Assembly (NCBI RefSeq): GCF_016586165.1
Contig: NZ_BCPR01000006.1
Coordinates: forward strand, 1 to 64,000
Direction of reading: 5' to 3'
Source of the DNA: Dyella sp. EPa41
GTDB taxonomy: Bacteria > Pseudomonadota > Gammaproteobacteria > Xanthomonadales > Rhodanobacteraceae
DNA length: 64,000 bases
The translations under genes were made by a program, and so were the position numbers. Under the pieces are notes generated by a model. The model was not told the origin of the DNA. It searched no databases and saw nothing but the letters and a program-made list of their open reading frames with translations. Positions 32,466 to 42,689 of the stretch are shown in pieces; position 1 is the first letter of the stretch; every line of letters starts with the position of its first letter.

Positions 32466-32492
32466 TATAGTTGCCATTCATTTGGACGTCCA
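32466..32492 (+). promoter_or_regulatory. Likely mtnB promoter -10 box and adjacent GACGTC palindrome
   Basis: TATAGT (32466-32471) is a good -10 box, with a poor TTGGGC about 15 bases upstream. Just after the expected start point lies the palindrome TGGACGTCCA (32483-32492), 8 bases before the mtnB ATG. Its core GACGTC is shared with the enterobacterial MetJ box, but only one copy is present. Confidence 0.4.
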
Positions 32493-32499
32493 TAACCCC

Positions 32500-33147
32500 A
32501 TGAGCCAGATCCTTCCCGCCACGATTCCCGCCGAACTGTTCGCACAGCGCGCCGACGCCATCGCCGACGCCGCGCGCGAACTGGCCGCGGCAGGATGGAC
32601 GCCGGCCACCAGCAGCAACTTCTCCATGCGCCTGGACGGCGAGCACGCCGCCATCACGATCTCGGGGCGCGACAAGGGCAAGCTGGGCCGCGACGACATC
32701 ATGGTGATCGACATGCAGGGCAAGGCGGTCGGCACTTCCGCCCGTCCCAGCGCCGAGACCGAGCTGCACACGCAGATCTATCGCCGCATGCCCGGGATGA
32801 ATGTGGTGCTGCACACGCATTCGCGCACGCAGAGCGTGGCCTCGCGCTTGTTCGCGCGCGATGGCGTGGTGACGCTGGAAGGGTGGGAGCTGCAGAAGGC
32901 CATCGCGGGCCAAACCACCCACGACGCCGAGCTGGCGATCCCGGTGTTTCCCAACACGCAGCACATGCCCGAACTGGTGGCGCAGGTGGACGCCTGGCTC
33001 GACGCCGGCAAGCCGCTGCACGCCTATCTCATCAACGGTCACGGCATCTACACCTGGGGCCGTGACATGGCCGAGACGCGCCGCCATCTGGAGGCGCTGG
33101 AATTCCTGCTCGGCTGCGAACTCGACCTGAGGAGACTTTCCGCATGA
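32500..33147 (+). CDS. mtnB: Methylthioribulose-1-phosphate dehydratase
   Basis: Third step of the methionine salvage pathway, a class II aldolase-fold zinc enzyme. The 215 residues have [12 protein letters not shown], the zinc His pair in [12 protein letters not shown], and the third zinc His in [11 protein letters not shown] use the ATG giving [10 protein letters not shown]; a TTG six codons upstream is in frame. It leads mtnB-mtnD-mtnC, and its stop overlaps the mtnD start by 4 bases. mtnA and mtnK/mtnP genes are not in the window. Confidence 0.95.
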   Translation: MSQILPATIPAELFAQRADAIADAARELAAAGWTPATSSNFSMRLDGEHAAITISGRDKGKLGRDDIMVIDMQGKAVGTSARPSAETELHTQIYRRMPGMNVVLHTHSRTQSVASRLFARDGVVTLEGWELQKAIAGQTTHDAELAIPVFPNTQHMPELVAQVDAWLDAGKPLHAYLINGHGIYTWGRDMAETRRHLEALEFLLGCELDLRRLSA

Positions 33148-33710
33148 GCCGCCTGCGCATTTTCCAGGACAGCCGCCCCGACGCCCCGCTGAGCGTATTC
33201 ACCGACCACGCCGAGATCGCCACCGAACTGGCGAAGGCCGGCGTGCGCTTCGAACAGTGGGAAGCCAGCCAGCCGATCGCGCCCGGCGCCAGCCAGGATG
33301 AAGTGATCGCGGCCTATCGCGCCGACATCGATCGCCTGATGTCCGAAGAGGGCTACCAGGCTGTCGACGTCATCAGCCTCAAGCCTGACCATCCGGATCG
33401 CGCGACGCTGCGCCAGAAGTTCCTCAGCGAGCACACGCACAGCGAAGACGAGGTGCGCTTCTTTGTCGCCGGCGCGGGCCAATTCACCCTGCACCTGGGC
33501 GACAAGGTCTACGACATCCTGTGCGAACAAGGCGACCTGATCGGCGTGCCGGACGGCACCCGGCACTGGTTCGACATGAGCGAGTCGCCGTACTTCGTGG
33601 CGATCCGGCTGTTCACCAACAAGGACGGCTGGGTGGCGAATTTCACCGGCGAGGACATCGCCGGGCGTTTTCCGCGCATGACGCCGCACGGCTCCGCGCA
33701 GGCGGCCTGA
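33144..33710 (+). CDS. mtnD: Acireductone dioxygenase
   Basis: Cleaves the acireductone intermediate with O2 to give formate and the 2-keto acid precursor of methionine (Fe form). The 188-residue cupin has the metal site [15 protein letters not shown] (two His and Glu) and the fourth ligand His in [11 protein letters not shown]. Translationally coupled to mtnB. Confidence 0.96.
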   Translation: MSRLRIFQDSRPDAPLSVFTDHAEIATELAKAGVRFEQWEASQPIAPGASQDEVIAAYRADIDRLMSEEGYQAVDVISLKPDHPDRATLRQKFLSEHTHSEDEVRFFVAGAGQFTLHLGDKVYDILCEQGDLIGVPDGTRHWFDMSESPYFVAIRLFTNKDGWVANFTGEDIAGRFPRMTPHGSAQAA

Positions 33711-33720
33711 ACTCATCCCC

Positions 33721-33790
33721 TTGCGGGAACTCGCCCGTGCGGCCAGGGCCTCCGCGATGGCTGATCGCGCACTGGGTTGCACTCCTGCGG
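33721..33790. repeat. Degenerate REP-like element between mtnD and mtnC
   Basis: A diverged left arm (GCGGGAACTCGCCCGTGCGG) and a clearer inverted right arm (TCGCGCACTGGGTTGCACTCC, 33765-33785) lie inside the mtn operon. Both carry changes against the family consensus, suggesting an old insertion. Confidence 0.65.
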
Positions 33791-33867
33791 GCGCGCCGGC
33801 GAGAGCCCTCGCCGGGCGCCCCGGCCACGGGTAAGCTTGTCTGCCCTGTAGCCCTGGTTTTCCCCGC

Positions 33868-34554
33868 ATGACCGTCATCCGCGCCATCGTCACTGACATC
33901 GAGGGCACCACCAGCTCGATCCGCTTCGTCAAGGACGTGCTGTTTCCCTACGCCCGCGAGCGACTGCCTGCTTTCGTGGAAACCCATGGCGATACGCCCG
34001 AAGTGCAGCATTGGCTGCACGAGGCCGCCAAGGAGGCCGGGATCGTCGAGGCCCCGCGGCAGGAAGTGATCGAGATGCTGCTGCGCTGGATCGACGAGGA
34101 CCGCAAGTCCACGGCGCTCAAGGCGCTGCAAGGCATGATCTGGAAGGACGGCTACGCGAACGGTGATTACCAGGCGCACATGTACCCGGAAGTCTCCGCC
34201 CGGCTGCACGCGTGGCGCGCCGATGGCCTGCATCTGTACGTGTACTCCTCAGGCTCCGTGCCGGCGCAGAAGCTGTTCTTCGGCTACAGCGAGGCGGGCG
34301 ACCTCACGCCGCTGTTCTCGGGCTACTTCGACACCGAGACCGGCCCCAAGCGCGAGCGCGCGTCCTACGAGAAGATCGCCGAGGCGATCGGTGAACAGCC
34401 GGGCCACATCCTGTTCCTGTCCGACATCGTGGAGGAACTGGACGCCGCCAAGGCCGCCGGCCTGCATACCGGCTGGTTGCTGCGTGAGCCGCTGGCGCTG
34501 CCCGACGCGCCGCGCCATCCCGCCTACCGCGACTTCGACGCCATCGTTCTCTGA
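33868..34554 (+). CDS. mtnC: Enolase-phosphatase E1
   Basis: Bifunctional HAD enzyme that enolises and dephosphorylates 2,3-diketo-5-methylthiopentyl-1-phosphate, making the MtnD substrate. The 228 residues begin IVTDIEGTTSSIRFVKDVL (nucleophile and acid Asp/Glu of the DxE type), with YVYSSGSVPAQKLFF as HAD motif II and FLSDIVEELDAA as motif III. It follows mtnD after a gap holding a decayed repeat. Confidence 0.96.
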   Translation: MTVIRAIVTDIEGTTSSIRFVKDVLFPYARERLPAFVETHGDTPEVQHWLHEAAKEAGIVEAPRQEVIEMLLRWIDEDRKSTALKALQGMIWKDGYANGDYQAHMYPEVSARLHAWRADGLHLYVYSSGSVPAQKLFFGYSEAGDLTPLFSGYFDTETGPKRERASYEKIAEAIGEQPGHILFLSDIVEELDAAKAAGLHTGWLLREPLALPDAPRHPAYRDFDAIVL

Positions 34555-34572
34555 CCTGCCCGGGTTCACGCC

Positions 34573-35592
34573 ATGCGTATCGCTTTGACTGCCCTGCTCG
34601 CCTTCGCGGCCGGCGTGTTGCTCATGGTGGGACTGACGCGGCATGCGCTGCCCGCCGGTGAACCCGACGCATCCGCCCCTCGTGCCGCGCCGGCAAGCGC
34701 GAGCACCGCACCCGCCGACAACCAGACGACAGACGAGGCCGACACCTCATCCGATAACTGGCCGCAGCAGGCGCCATCGCCCGAACAGGTGATGTATGCC
34801 CAGCGCGGCATGGTGCACAAGGCGCTGGAGCACCTGGGCACGCGCGTCGCCGGCCAACCCAACTTGTATGTGCTCGCCTTCGGTGGCGACGGCGGAGAAG
34901 ACGTGTTCCGCAACGAGACGGAATACGCCGCGAAGATGTTTCCGCAGCGCTTCGGCGCCGCGACGCACGTGATGGTGCTGGAGAACAACCCGGCCTCGCT
35001 GGGCGAGCGCCCGCTCGCGTCATGGAGCAACCTGGAGACCGCGCTGGACGGGCTGGCCGACGTGATGAAGCCGGATGAGGACATCCTGCTGCTGTACATG
35101 ACCACGCACGGCGACGAGGAACACAATCTGCTCGTCGACATGGATCCACTTCCGCTGGACCAGATCGGCGCCCCCGACCTTGCCGATATCCTCAACAAGC
35201 GCCCGTTCAAATGGAAGGTCGTGGTGGTGAACGCGTGCTACTCGGGCGGGTTTCTTCCTCCCTTGAAGAGCACCGGCACCATGGTGATCACGGCCGCCCG
35301 CGCCGATCGCAGCTCATTCGGCTGCGGCAGCGACTCGGATATCACCTATTTCGGCCGTGCCTGGCTGGTCGACGGGCTCAACCACACGCCGGATTTCATG
35401 GAAGCCTTCCGCCAGGCCTCCAGCGAGATCGCGCAGTGGGAGGCCAAGGACAAACTGACGCCCTCCGAACCGCAGATCAGCGTCGGCGCGGGCATCGCCG
35501 ACCAGCTGGCCCTGTGGCGCCGCCACCTCGTGCCCGGGCCGGCCGTGGCGTTCAAGCCCACGCCAACGACACCGGCCGCGCACCTCCAGTAA
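34573..35592 (+). CDS. Membrane-anchored C13-family (legumain-like) cysteine peptidase
   Basis: A clan CD cysteine peptidase. The 339 residues have an N-terminal signal-anchor helix (about 4-21), a linker rich in Ala, Ser and Thr, then the C13 domain from about 70. The catalytic pair is visible as H179 in LLYMTTHGDEEH and C222 in VVVVNACYSGGF, both after hydrophobic strands as in legumain, caspase and GPI8-type enzymes. It follows mtnC by 18 bases, so it probably belongs to the same transcript. Its stop is only 10 bases from the stop of convergent cysA. Substrate unknown. Confidence 0.87.
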   Translation: MRIALTALLAFAAGVLLMVGLTRHALPAGEPDASAPRAAPASASTAPADNQTTDEADTSSDNWPQQAPSPEQVMYAQRGMVHKALEHLGTRVAGQPNLYVLAFGGDGGEDVFRNETEYAAKMFPQRFGAATHVMVLENNPASLGERPLASWSNLETALDGLADVMKPDEDILLLYMTTHGDEEHNLLVDMDPLPLDQIGAPDLADILNKRPFKWKVVVVNACYSGGFLPPLKSTGTMVITAARADRSSFGCGSDSDITYFGRAWLVDGLNHTPDFMEAFRQASSEIAQWEAKDKLTPSEPQISVGAGIADQLALWRRHLVPGPAVAFKPTPTTPAAHLQ

Positions 35593-35602
35593 CACCGTTG
35601 GG

Positions 35603-36721
35603 TCAGGCCGGCACGGGGCTGCGCGCGTGCCAGATCCAGCGCTCGTGATTGATCGTGGCGCCCTGTCCATCGCGGGGGAACAACACCGCGCCACGGGGTG
35701 CCACGCGCAACTCCATGCCTGCCTGCAGGCCCAGTCGCGACAAGTCCTCGCTGGCGATGTCGGCTTCCAGCGGCTGTTCGAGTGACTCCACCTGCAGTTC
35801 GAGATGCGCCACGCTGCCGGCCAGGTAGATATGGCGCAGCCGCGCCTCCCACGCCGGCTGCGAAGCCGGCACCGCCAGGCGCAATTGCTCGGGTCGCACG
35901 TAGGCCACGGCTTCGGTATGCCGGCCCTGCCAGGGATCGTCTTCGGGCTTCCATCCACCGGCGGCCAACCCGGCACCGTTGCGCCTCACGGTGAAGCGAT
36001 TGACCTTGCCGATGAACTCGCAAACGAAGGGCGTGGCCGGTTGCTGATAGATCATTTCGGGCGATCCGACCTGCTCCACGCGACCGTTGTTCATCACCGC
36101 CACGCGGTCGGCCAGCTCCAGCGCCTCTTCCTGATCGTGCGTGACGAAGACCGTCGTGAGCTGGAGTTCCTCATGCAGCTCGCGCAACCAGCGGCGCAAG
36201 GCGACGCGCACCTGTGCGTCCAACGCGCCGAACGGTTCGTCCAGCAGCAGGATGTCGGGTTCCACGGCCAACGCGCGCGCCAACGCCACGCGCTGACGCT
36301 GGCCGCCTGAAAGCTGCGAGGGATAGCGGCGGCCCAGCCCGTCCAGTTGCACGCGCTTGAGCAGGCGCTCGACCCGCTCGCGGATCACCGCGCGCGAGGG
36401 CCGCTTGCGCCAGGGGCGCACCCGCAGGCCGAAAGCGATGTTCTCCAGCACGGTAAGGTGCCGGAACAGCGCGTAATGCTGGAACACCATGCCGATATTG
36501 CGCTCGCGCGCCGTGGTGGCGAGGAAGTCCTTGCCATCCTTCAGCACGCTTCCGGTGTCGGGATAATCGAGGCCGGCAAGTATGCGCAGCAAGGTCGTCT
36601 TGCCCGAGCCCGAGGGCCCCAGCAAGGCGAGGAATTCACCCGGCGCGATCTCCAGGCTGACATCGTCCAGTGCCTGGTATTCGGCGAAGCGTCGGTTCAG
36701 ATGGGACAGCTCGAGCGTCAT
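35603..36721 (-). CDS. cysA: Sulfate/thiosulfate ABC transporter ATP-binding protein
   Basis: Energises sulfate uptake. The 372-residue protein has Walker [12 protein letters not shown], signature [15 protein letters not shown], Walker [13 protein letters not shown] and a C-terminal TOBE-like domain. I start at [12 protein letters not shown] because a GAGGA box precedes it; an ATG four codons earlier overlaps the cysW stop. Last gene of sbp-cysT-cysW-cysA. Confidence 0.95.
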   Translation of the reverse strand: MTLELSHLNRRFAEYQALDDVSLEIAPGEFLALLGPSGSGKTTLLRILAGLDYPDTGSVLKDGKDFLATTARERNIGMVFQHYALFRHLTVLENIAFGLRVRPWRKRPSRAVIRERVERLLKRVQLDGLGRRYPSQLSGGQRQRVALARALAVEPDILLLDEPFGALDAQVRVALRRWLRELHEELQLTTVFVTHDQEEALELADRVAVMNNGRVEQVGSPEMIYQQPATPFVCEFIGKVNRFTVRRNGAGLAAGGWKPEDDPWQGRHTEAVAYVRPEQLRLAVPASQPAWEARLRHIYLAGSVAHLELQVESLEQPLEADIASEDLSRLGLQAGMELRVAPRGAVLFPRDGQGATINHERWIWHARSPVPA

Positions 36722-36729
36722 GGGTGTCC

Positions 36730-37593
36730 TCAATGCCCGCCCGGCGCGTGCGCGGCGATTTCATCACCATACCGCCATTCCAGCAGGGTTTTCACGGCCA
36801 GCGTGAGCAAGGCCAGCAGCGCCAGCAACGAGGCCACGGCGAAAGCGCCCACGTAATCGTATTCGTTGTAGCGCATCTCCACTTCCAGCGGCATGGTCGT
36901 GGTGAGCCCGCGGATGTGCCCGGAAACCACGGACACCGCGCCGAACTCGCCCATCGCGCGCGCATTGCACAAGAGCACGCCGTACAGCAGCGCCCAGCGG
37001 ATGTTCGGCATGGTGACGCGGAAAAACAGCTGCCAGCCGCTGGCCCCCAGCACGCGCGCGGCCTCTTCTTCCTCGCTGCCCTGCGACTGCATCAGCGGAA
37101 TCAGCTCGCGCGCCACGAACGGCAACGTGATGAAGACCGTCACCAGGACCAGTCCGGGCACCGCGTAGATGACCTTGAGGCCATGCCCTTCCATCCACGG
37201 GCCGAACCAGCCCTGCGCGCCGAACAGCAGCACGTAGACCAGGCCGGAAATCACCGGAGAGACCGAGAACGGCAGGTCGATGAAAGCGCCGAGCAGCGTC
37301 TTGCCGCGGAATTCGAAGCGCGTCATCGCCCAGGCCGCGGCAACGCCGAAGACCACGTTGAGCGGCACCGCGATCGCCGCCACCAGCAGCGTCAGGCGAA
37401 TGGCCGACCGCGCTTCAGGCTGCCAGATGGCTTGCAGGTAAGGCGCCACGCCCTGGCGGAACGCCTCCACGAACACGGTGGCGAGTGGCAGCAGAAGGAA
37501 CGCGACCAGGAACACCAGGGCAAGCAGGATCAGCGCGACATGCGCGATCCGACGCGGCCAGCCCATCGAACGCGACCGTGGATGCCTGCTCAT
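36730..37593 (-). CDS. cysW: Sulfate ABC transporter permease CysW
   Basis: Inner-membrane permease subunit. The 287 residues have about six helices and the EAA loop typical of ABC permeases ([22 protein letters not shown]). The [18 protein letters not shown] segment is diagnostic for CysW. Overlaps cysT by 4 bases. Confidence 0.95.
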   Translation of the reverse strand: MSRHPRSRSMGWPRRIAHVALILLALVFLVAFLLLPLATVFVEAFRQGVAPYLQAIWQPEARSAIRLTLLVAAIAVPLNVVFGVAAAWAMTRFEFRGKTLLGAFIDLPFSVSPVISGLVYVLLFGAQGWFGPWMEGHGLKVIYAVPGLVLVTVFITLPFVARELIPLMQSQGSEEEEAARVLGASGWQLFFRVTMPNIRWALLYGVLLCNARAMGEFGAVSVVSGHIRGLTTTMPLEVEMRYNEYDYVGAFAVASLLALLALLTLAVKTLLEWRYGDEIAAHAPGGH

Positions 37594-38414
37594 GCGGCAC
37601 GCTCCGCCCAGCGGTTGCTCCAGCGCTGCAGCAGGGCGATGACCACCAGCAGCAGGAAGGAAAGCAGCAGCAGGGCCACGCCCAGCGCGGCGGCGCCGGC
37701 GGTGTCGAACTGTTCGAGCTTCTGCACGATCAGCAGCGGCGCGATCTCCGAATGCATGGGGATGTTGCCCGCGATGAAGATCACCGAGCCGTATTCACCC
37801 ACGGCACGCGCCAGCGCCAACGCAAAGCCGGTAAGCAGCGTGGGCGCCAGCATCGGCAGGATCACGCGGAAAAAGGTCTGGTGGCGACGCGCCCCCAGGC
37901 TTTCCGCCGCTTCTTCCACGTCGCGCTCCAGTGACGCCAGCACCGGTTGCAGCGTACGCACCACGAAGGGGAAGCCGACGAACACCATGGCGACGAGCAC
38001 GCCGATCGGCGTATACGCCACCTTGATGCCCAGCGGCTCCAGCCATCGGCCCAGCCAGCCATTGGGCGCATACAAGGTCGTGAGCGCGATACCGGCCACC
38101 GCCGTCGGCAGCGCAAACGGCAGATCCACCAGCGCGTCGAACAGGCGCCGCCCCGGGAACCGATAGCGCACCAGCACCCAGCCGATCAGCAAGCCCACCA
38201 CGGCGTTGATGGATGCCGCCAGCAGGGCGCCGAACAGGCTGAGCCGCAATGCCGCCAACGTGCGTGGGCCGGACAGCAGCTGGATCAGCCCGTGGAAGCC
38301 AATGCCGGTCGCCTTCCAGGCCAGTGCCGCCAGCGGCAGCAGGACGATCAACCCCAGGTAGGTCAGCGCATAGCCGAAGCTGAGGCCGAAACCGGGGAGC
38401 ACCTGTCTTCGCAT
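37590..38414 (-). CDS. cysT: Sulfate ABC transporter permease CysT (CysU)
   Basis: Partner permease of CysW. From the ATG giving [15 protein letters not shown] (274 residues) there are six helices, [23 protein letters not shown], the EAA loop [17 protein letters not shown] and [18 protein letters not shown]. The longer upstream frame overlaps sbp and is rejected. Four bases separate it from sbp. Confidence 0.95.
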   Translation of the reverse strand: MRRQVLPGFGLSFGYALTYLGLIVLLPLAALAWKATGIGFHGLIQLLSGPRTLAALRLSLFGALLAASINAVVGLLIGWVLVRYRFPGRRLFDALVDLPFALPTAVAGIALTTLYAPNGWLGRWLEPLGIKVAYTPIGVLVAMVFVGFPFVVRTLQPVLASLERDVEEAAESLGARRHQTFFRVILPMLAPTLLTGFALALARAVGEYGSVIFIAGNIPMHSEIAPLLIVQKLEQFDTAGAAALGVALLLLSFLLLVVIALLQRWSNRWAERAA

Positions 38415-38418
38415 GAAA

Positions 38419-39420
38419 TCAGCGTCCCGCGCCCAACTGGTCGAAGATCGCGCCCTCGGCGAAGAACTTTGCCTGCGCCTGTCGCCAGTCGCCGAACACC
38501 TCGCCGATGGTGAACGTATGCGTGGCCGGGAACTGGCTTGCGTAGCGCGCGGCGACGTCCTGCAGGCGTGGCCGGTAATAGTTTTTCGCGGCGATCTCCT
38601 GCCCTTGCGGCGTGTACAGGAACTGCACGTACGCGTCGGCCACGGCCCGCGTGCCGTGCTTGTCCGCATTCGCATCGACCACCGACACGGGCGGCTCGGC
38701 CAGGATGGTGACCGACGGCACGACGACCTCGAACTTGTCCTTGCCCAATTGGCGCTGCGCCAGCAAAGCCTCGTTTTCCCAGGCGATCAGCACGTCGCCA
38801 ATGCCGCGCTGCGCGAAGGTATTGGTGGCGCCACGTGCACCGGTATCGAGCACCGGCACGTGCTTGTACAACTCCTGCACGTAGGCCCTGGCCTTGGCTT
38901 CGTTTCCGCCGGGCTGCTTGAGCGCATAGCCCCACGCCGCCAGGAAATTCCAGCGCGCGCCGCCGGACGACTTCGGATTGGGCGTCACCACCTGCACGCC
39001 AGGACGCACCAGGTCGGCCCAATCCTTGATGCCCTTGGGATTGCCCTTGCGCACCAGGAACACGATGGCGGAGGTATAGGGCGATGCGTTGTCCGGCAGC
39101 CGCGTCTGCCAGTTCCTGGCTATCAGGCCGCGATCGGACACGGCGTCGATGTCGTAGGCGAGCGCGAGCGTGACCACGTCGGCCGGCAGGCCATCGACCA
39201 CGGAGCGTGCCTGCTTGCCCGAGCCACCATGCGACATCTGGATGGTCACGCTGTCGCCATGCTGCGCCTTCCACTGCGCGGCGAACGCGTTGTTGATGTC
39301 CCGGTACAGCTCGCGCGTCGGGTCGTAGGAAACGTTGAGCAGGGTGACATCCTTGGCTGCCACGCTGGCTGCCAGCAGGGTGCCAGCGAGCGCCACCAGG
39401 CACGGAACGAGCTTATTCAT
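38419..39420 (-). CDS. sbp: Periplasmic sulfate-binding protein
   Basis: Captures sulfate for the CysTWA importer. The 333 residues start with a signal peptide ([13 protein letters not shown] to AASVAA), then [17 protein letters not shown], the sulfate-contacting [13 protein letters not shown] loop and [20 protein letters not shown] strong GGAG box lies before the ATG at 39420, which fixes the start. First gene of the uptake operon; CysB control is expected from the family but no binding site can be named with confidence. Confidence 0.95.
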   Translation of the reverse strand: MNKLVPCLVALAGTLLAASVAAKDVTLLNVSYDPTRELYRDINNAFAAQWKAQHGDSVTIQMSHGGSGKQARSVVDGLPADVVTLALAYDIDAVSDRGLIARNWQTRLPDNASPYTSAIVFLVRKGNPKGIKDWADLVRPGVQVVTPNPKSSGGARWNFLAAWGYALKQPGGNEAKARAYVQELYKHVPVLDTGARGATNTFAQRGIGDVLIAWENEALLAQRQLGKDKFEVVVPSVTILAEPPVSVVDANADKHGTRAVADAYVQFLYTPQGQEIAAKNYYRPRLQDVAARYASQFPATHTFTIGEVFGDWRQAQAKFFAEGAIFDQLGAGR

Positions 39421-39544
39421 GACGTCTCCTGCGAAGGCACGAACGACCAGACTATCGGGCCGGCGTGCGTATGCGAAATCGCAATATGGCATAACCTCAT
39501 GGCTTCGCCATGCGCGAAATCAGCGCAATCCCCCTTGACTCGCC

Positions 39545-40948
39545 TCACGAACCTTCGCTGACGCTGTCGCGGGACGCGCGCGCGCTGCCCATTGCCACCA
39601 TGTGCTGCGCCAACCGATGGGCGGCCGCACGGATTTCCGGCATGGCCGTACATTCCCACAGATTGCCGCGAAGCAGCGACCCGATCGCGTACAGGCCCGG
39701 CCGTGGCGCGCCGCGATCGTCGAGCAGCTGGCCATCCGGATGGGCGGAAATACCCAACTGCAGGGGATCGGCCACGGCGAGGCCATCGCGCAGCAACTGC
39801 GAAAGCAGTTCGTGGGCACCATAGGCGACCGCGGTATCCAGCCCGGTGGCCTGGATGACCAGATCCGCCTCGATGGTCGCCACGAGCTGCGTCGCGCGCT
39901 CACGCAGCGTCAGCTGCAAGGGGGAGGAGCCATCGACATCGAGCACGCGCGATGCAAGCACCTGCAGCCTCCCCTCTTCCTGCAATTGGTGGATCGCCTC
40001 GCCCGAGGCCGGCGCCATGCGATGACGCGAGGCTTCCCAGATCCAGCGTGCATGGCGCAAGAACTGGCGACGCTGCGGGTGGCTCATGCGTTGCCAGAGC
40101 AACGCATTGATGGGCCGCATGCCATCGACGAGGCTGCGCCAATCCGTATCGGGCGCCTCCGCCATGGCGCGTCGCACCAGCCGCAGCATCGCCGCCGGGC
40201 CGTCGCTGGCCAGCAAGGCGCGGTTGAGTTCCTGCTGGTGCGCATAGGTACCGAGCGGCAGTGCAGAGTGCGTGAAGGGCCACAGGCCGTGGCGCGACAC
40301 GGCCAAGAGTTCCGCGTGCGGCCATCGCACGGCGGCCGACAGCAAGGTGTCGACCGCGGTGAGCCCGGTGCCGATGACGACGATGCGCCGCGGCGGTTTG
40401 GGGTGGCGATCCAGCCGCCATGGATCGAGTTCATAGGCGCCGCCGGCCAATGCCGTGGTCGACACGGTGCGCAGCGGCCGCTGCGACAACGAGCCGATCG
40501 CCAGCACCACCCGCGAAACATCAAGCCAGCGGTCGGCCCCGATACGCACGGCGTAACCACCCTCGGCGCGCGCCATCACTTCGCGTGCGCTGCCCGGATG
40601 GATGCGAAAGCTTCGGCCGGCGCGGCGCGCCGCATCGATGCGCGCACCGACCTGCGCCTGGATGAAATCGCCGAACAAACGGCGCGGCAGGAAGTCCGTG
40701 CCTTTGACCTGGCCGAGCTGGCGCGACGCATGCTGGATGAAATCCTCCGCGTGCTCATGGAACACCCCCATGCCTGACGCACGCACGTTCAGCAGGTGCC
40801 TGTCATCGCCCGTGGCGTAGGCGACGCCGCGCCCCGGCGTCTGCTGCCCGACGATCCAATGGACCGTCCCGGCCTCGTATTGCGCAAGCAACTCGCCAAA
40901 GGCGGCCGCGCCCGCTGCCCCACCACCGATCACCGCGATATCAGCCAT
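39545..40948 (-). CDS. FAD/NAD(P)-binding protein of the NAD_binding_9 type
   Basis: A 467-residue flavoprotein starting MADIAVIGGGAAGAAAFGE (dinucleotide fold 1). It has LLNVRASGMGVF (a loop typical of the YdhS/HpnW-like family), a second Rossmann motif IVVIGTGLTAVDTLLS near 195, and an ATGLDTAVAY motif near the C-terminus. Function is unknown; some relatives act as hydroxylases or hydroxyacylglutathione-associated reductases. It lies 124 bases upstream of sbp on the same strand. The open frame extends 41 codons upstream of the chosen ATG, but those residues are not family-like. Confidence 0.8.
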   Translation of the reverse strand: MADIAVIGGGAAGAAAFGELLAQYEAGTVHWIVGQQTPGRGVAYATGDDRHLLNVRASGMGVFHEHAEDFIQHASRQLGQVKGTDFLPRRLFGDFIQAQVGARIDAARRAGRSFRIHPGSAREVMARAEGGYAVRIGADRWLDVSRVVLAIGSLSQRPLRTVSTTALAGGAYELDPWRLDRHPKPPRRIVVIGTGLTAVDTLLSAAVRWPHAELLAVSRHGLWPFTHSALPLGTYAHQQELNRALLASDGPAAMLRLVRRAMAEAPDTDWRSLVDGMRPINALLWQRMSHPQRRQFLRHARWIWEASRHRMAPASGEAIHQLQEEGRLQVLASRVLDVDGSSPLQLTLRERATQLVATIEADLVIQATGLDTAVAYGAHELLSQLLRDGLAVADPLQLGISAHPDGQLLDDRGAPRPGLYAIGSLLRGNLWECTAMPEIRAAAHRLAQHMVAMGSARASRDSVSEGS

Positions 40949-41226
40949 CACTCGCTCCTCGGACTGCGGACATGACACCGGACGATCCGTCGACGACGGG
41001 TCAACCGGCGACGTTCCCCTTAGCTTCACACCACAGGTGAAAACGATCTTCACGACACTGGATGATTCCAATCACCCGGTCGAAGCCTGTGTCGCAGGCT
41101 CACGCACCGTCGATGCGATGCCTGCCTGCGTGATGCAGAATCAAACATAGGCGCCGTTAAGGTGGCGCTAGCCGTCCGTCGCGTTGCAGCACGCCTCATT
41201 CCCCGGAGGTTATGAGGCGGGTCCCG
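40949..41226. other. Intergenic region between the his operon end and the FAD gene
   Basis: No gene. A hairpin CGCCTCAT (41192-41199) with ATGAGGCG (41212-41219) lies just past the hisIE stop and may mark the end of the his transcript, though no T-tract follows. The part near 40950-41100 should hold the promoter for the FAD gene. Confidence 0.45.
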
Positions 41227-41859
41227 TCAGTGCCCGCCGCGATCGGCATGCCGTTGCGCGAGCACGGTGGCGACCTCGGAAAGGCCGAGGCCGCGCGCGC
41301 GCAGGGTCACCAGCAGGTGGAAGATGAGATCGGCCGCCTCACCGAGCAGCGCGTCGTCGTCCTGCGCGACGGCGGCGAGCGCCGTTTCCACGCCTTCTTC
41401 GCCGACCTTCTGCGCCATCCGCCGGATGCCGCCTTCGAACAGGCGCGTCGTATAGCTGCCCTCCGGGCGCTCGGCGTGCCGGCGCGCCACCAGCGCATCC
41501 AGCTCGGCAAGAAAACCGCCCGCCGGACGCACGTCATCGCCAAAGCAGCTGCTCGTGCCCTTGTGGCAGGTCGGTCCATGCGGGTCGGCCATGACCAGCA
41601 GCGTGTCCGCGTCGCAATCGATGCGCAGCGATTTCAACACCAGCACGTTGCCGGATGTTTCGCCCTTGGTCCACAGGCGCTGCTTGCTTCGGCTGTAGAA
41701 GGTCACATGGCCGGTGGCCCGTGTCGTCGCCAAAGCATCGGCATTCATATAGCCCAGCATCAACACTTCGCCGGTCAACCAGTGCTGCACGATGACCGGC
41801 AGCAAACCGGCACCCTTGGACCAGTCGGGCTGCGTGGAATCGGGGAAAGTCGAAGTCAT
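41227..41859 (-). CDS. hisI: Bifunctional phosphoribosyl-AMP cyclohydrolase/phosphoribosyl-ATP pyrophosphatase
   Basis: Steps two and three of histidine synthesis in one HisIE protein (210 residues from [10 protein letters not shown]). The HisI part has DCDADTLLV and the zinc cysteines in [12 protein letters not shown]. The HisE part has [13 protein letters not shown] and [11 protein letters not shown]. An in-frame ATG at 41886 would add nine residues. Last gene of the operon, 59 bases after hisF. Confidence 0.95.
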   Translation of the reverse strand: MTSTFPDSTQPDWSKGAGLLPVIVQHWLTGEVLMLGYMNADALATTRATGHVTFYSRSKQRLWTKGETSGNVLVLKSLRIDCDADTLLVMADPHGPTCHKGTSSCFGDDVRPAGGFLAELDALVARRHAERPEGSYTTRLFEGGIRRMAQKVGEEGVETALAAVAQDDDALLGEAADLIFHLLVTLRARGLGLSEVATVLAQRHADRGGH

Positions 41860-41918
41860 CTTGAATGTCCGGAAAGTGGCGCCCATCGCTGCGCGAAAGA
41901 GGCGCCGGTCGATCGATG

Positions 41919-42689
41919 CTAAGGCCGTACGTTGACGCCCCACGCGGCCAGTGATTGCTTCAGTGCAGGTATGGCGATGGCACCGGAATGAAACACGCTT
42001 GCCGCGAGCGCGCCGTCCACATCGGCCTGCGCGAATGCGTCATGGAAGTGCTCGGGCGCGCCGGCTCCGCCCGAGGCAATCAATGGCACATGGCAGAGCG
42101 CGCGCACGACGGCCAGCTGTTCAAGGTCGTAACCCTGCCGCACGCCATCGCTGCCCATGCAATTGAGCACGATTTCGCCGGCCCCGCGCTGCTGCGCCTC
42201 CAGGATCCAGTCCAGCGTGCGGCGCGGCAGTGCCTGCGTCCGCGTCGGATCACCGGTGTACTGCCGCACGCGCCATTCGCCGTCCGCGTCGCGCAGGCTG
42301 TCCACGCCGACCACCACGCACTGCACGCCGAAAGCGGCAGCCAGTTCGCCGATCAAGGCCGGGCGCTCCAGCGCAGGCGAGTTGACCGAAATCTTGTCGG
42401 CACCCGCATGCAGCACCGCCCTCGCCTCTTCCACGCTGCGGATGCCACCGGCCACGCAGAACGGAATATCGATGACGCTCGCGACGCGCTCCACCCATCC
42501 ACGATCGACGCTGCGCCCCTCGGGGCTGGCGGTGATGTCGTAGAACACCAGTTCGTCCGCACCTTCGTCGCGATAACGAAGCGCGAGGTCGACGATCTCG
42601 CCCATCACGACGTGATCGCGGAACCGCACGCCCTTGACGACCTTGCCGTCGCGCACGTCCAGGCAGGGGATGATGCGTCTGCTCAGCAT
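41919..42689 (-). CDS. hisF: Imidazole glycerol phosphate synthase subunit HisF
   Basis: Cyclase half of the HisF-HisH glutamine amidotransferase. The 256-residue TIM barrel has [15 protein letters not shown] (catalytic Asp), [13 protein letters not shown]-like and [14 protein letters not shown] blocks and a second catalytic Asp within the latter. Overlaps hisA by 7 bases. Confidence 0.97.
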   Translation of the reverse strand: MLSRRIIPCLDVRDGKVVKGVRFRDHVVMGEIVDLALRYRDEGADELVFYDITASPEGRSVDRGWVERVASVIDIPFCVAGGIRSVEEARAVLHAGADKISVNSPALERPALIGELAAAFGVQCVVVGVDSLRDADGEWRVRQYTGDPTRTQALPRRTLDWILEAQQRGAGEIVLNCMGSDGVRQGYDLEQLAVVRALCHVPLIASGGAGAPEHFHDAFAQADVDGALAASVFHSGAIAIPALKQSLAAWGVNVRP

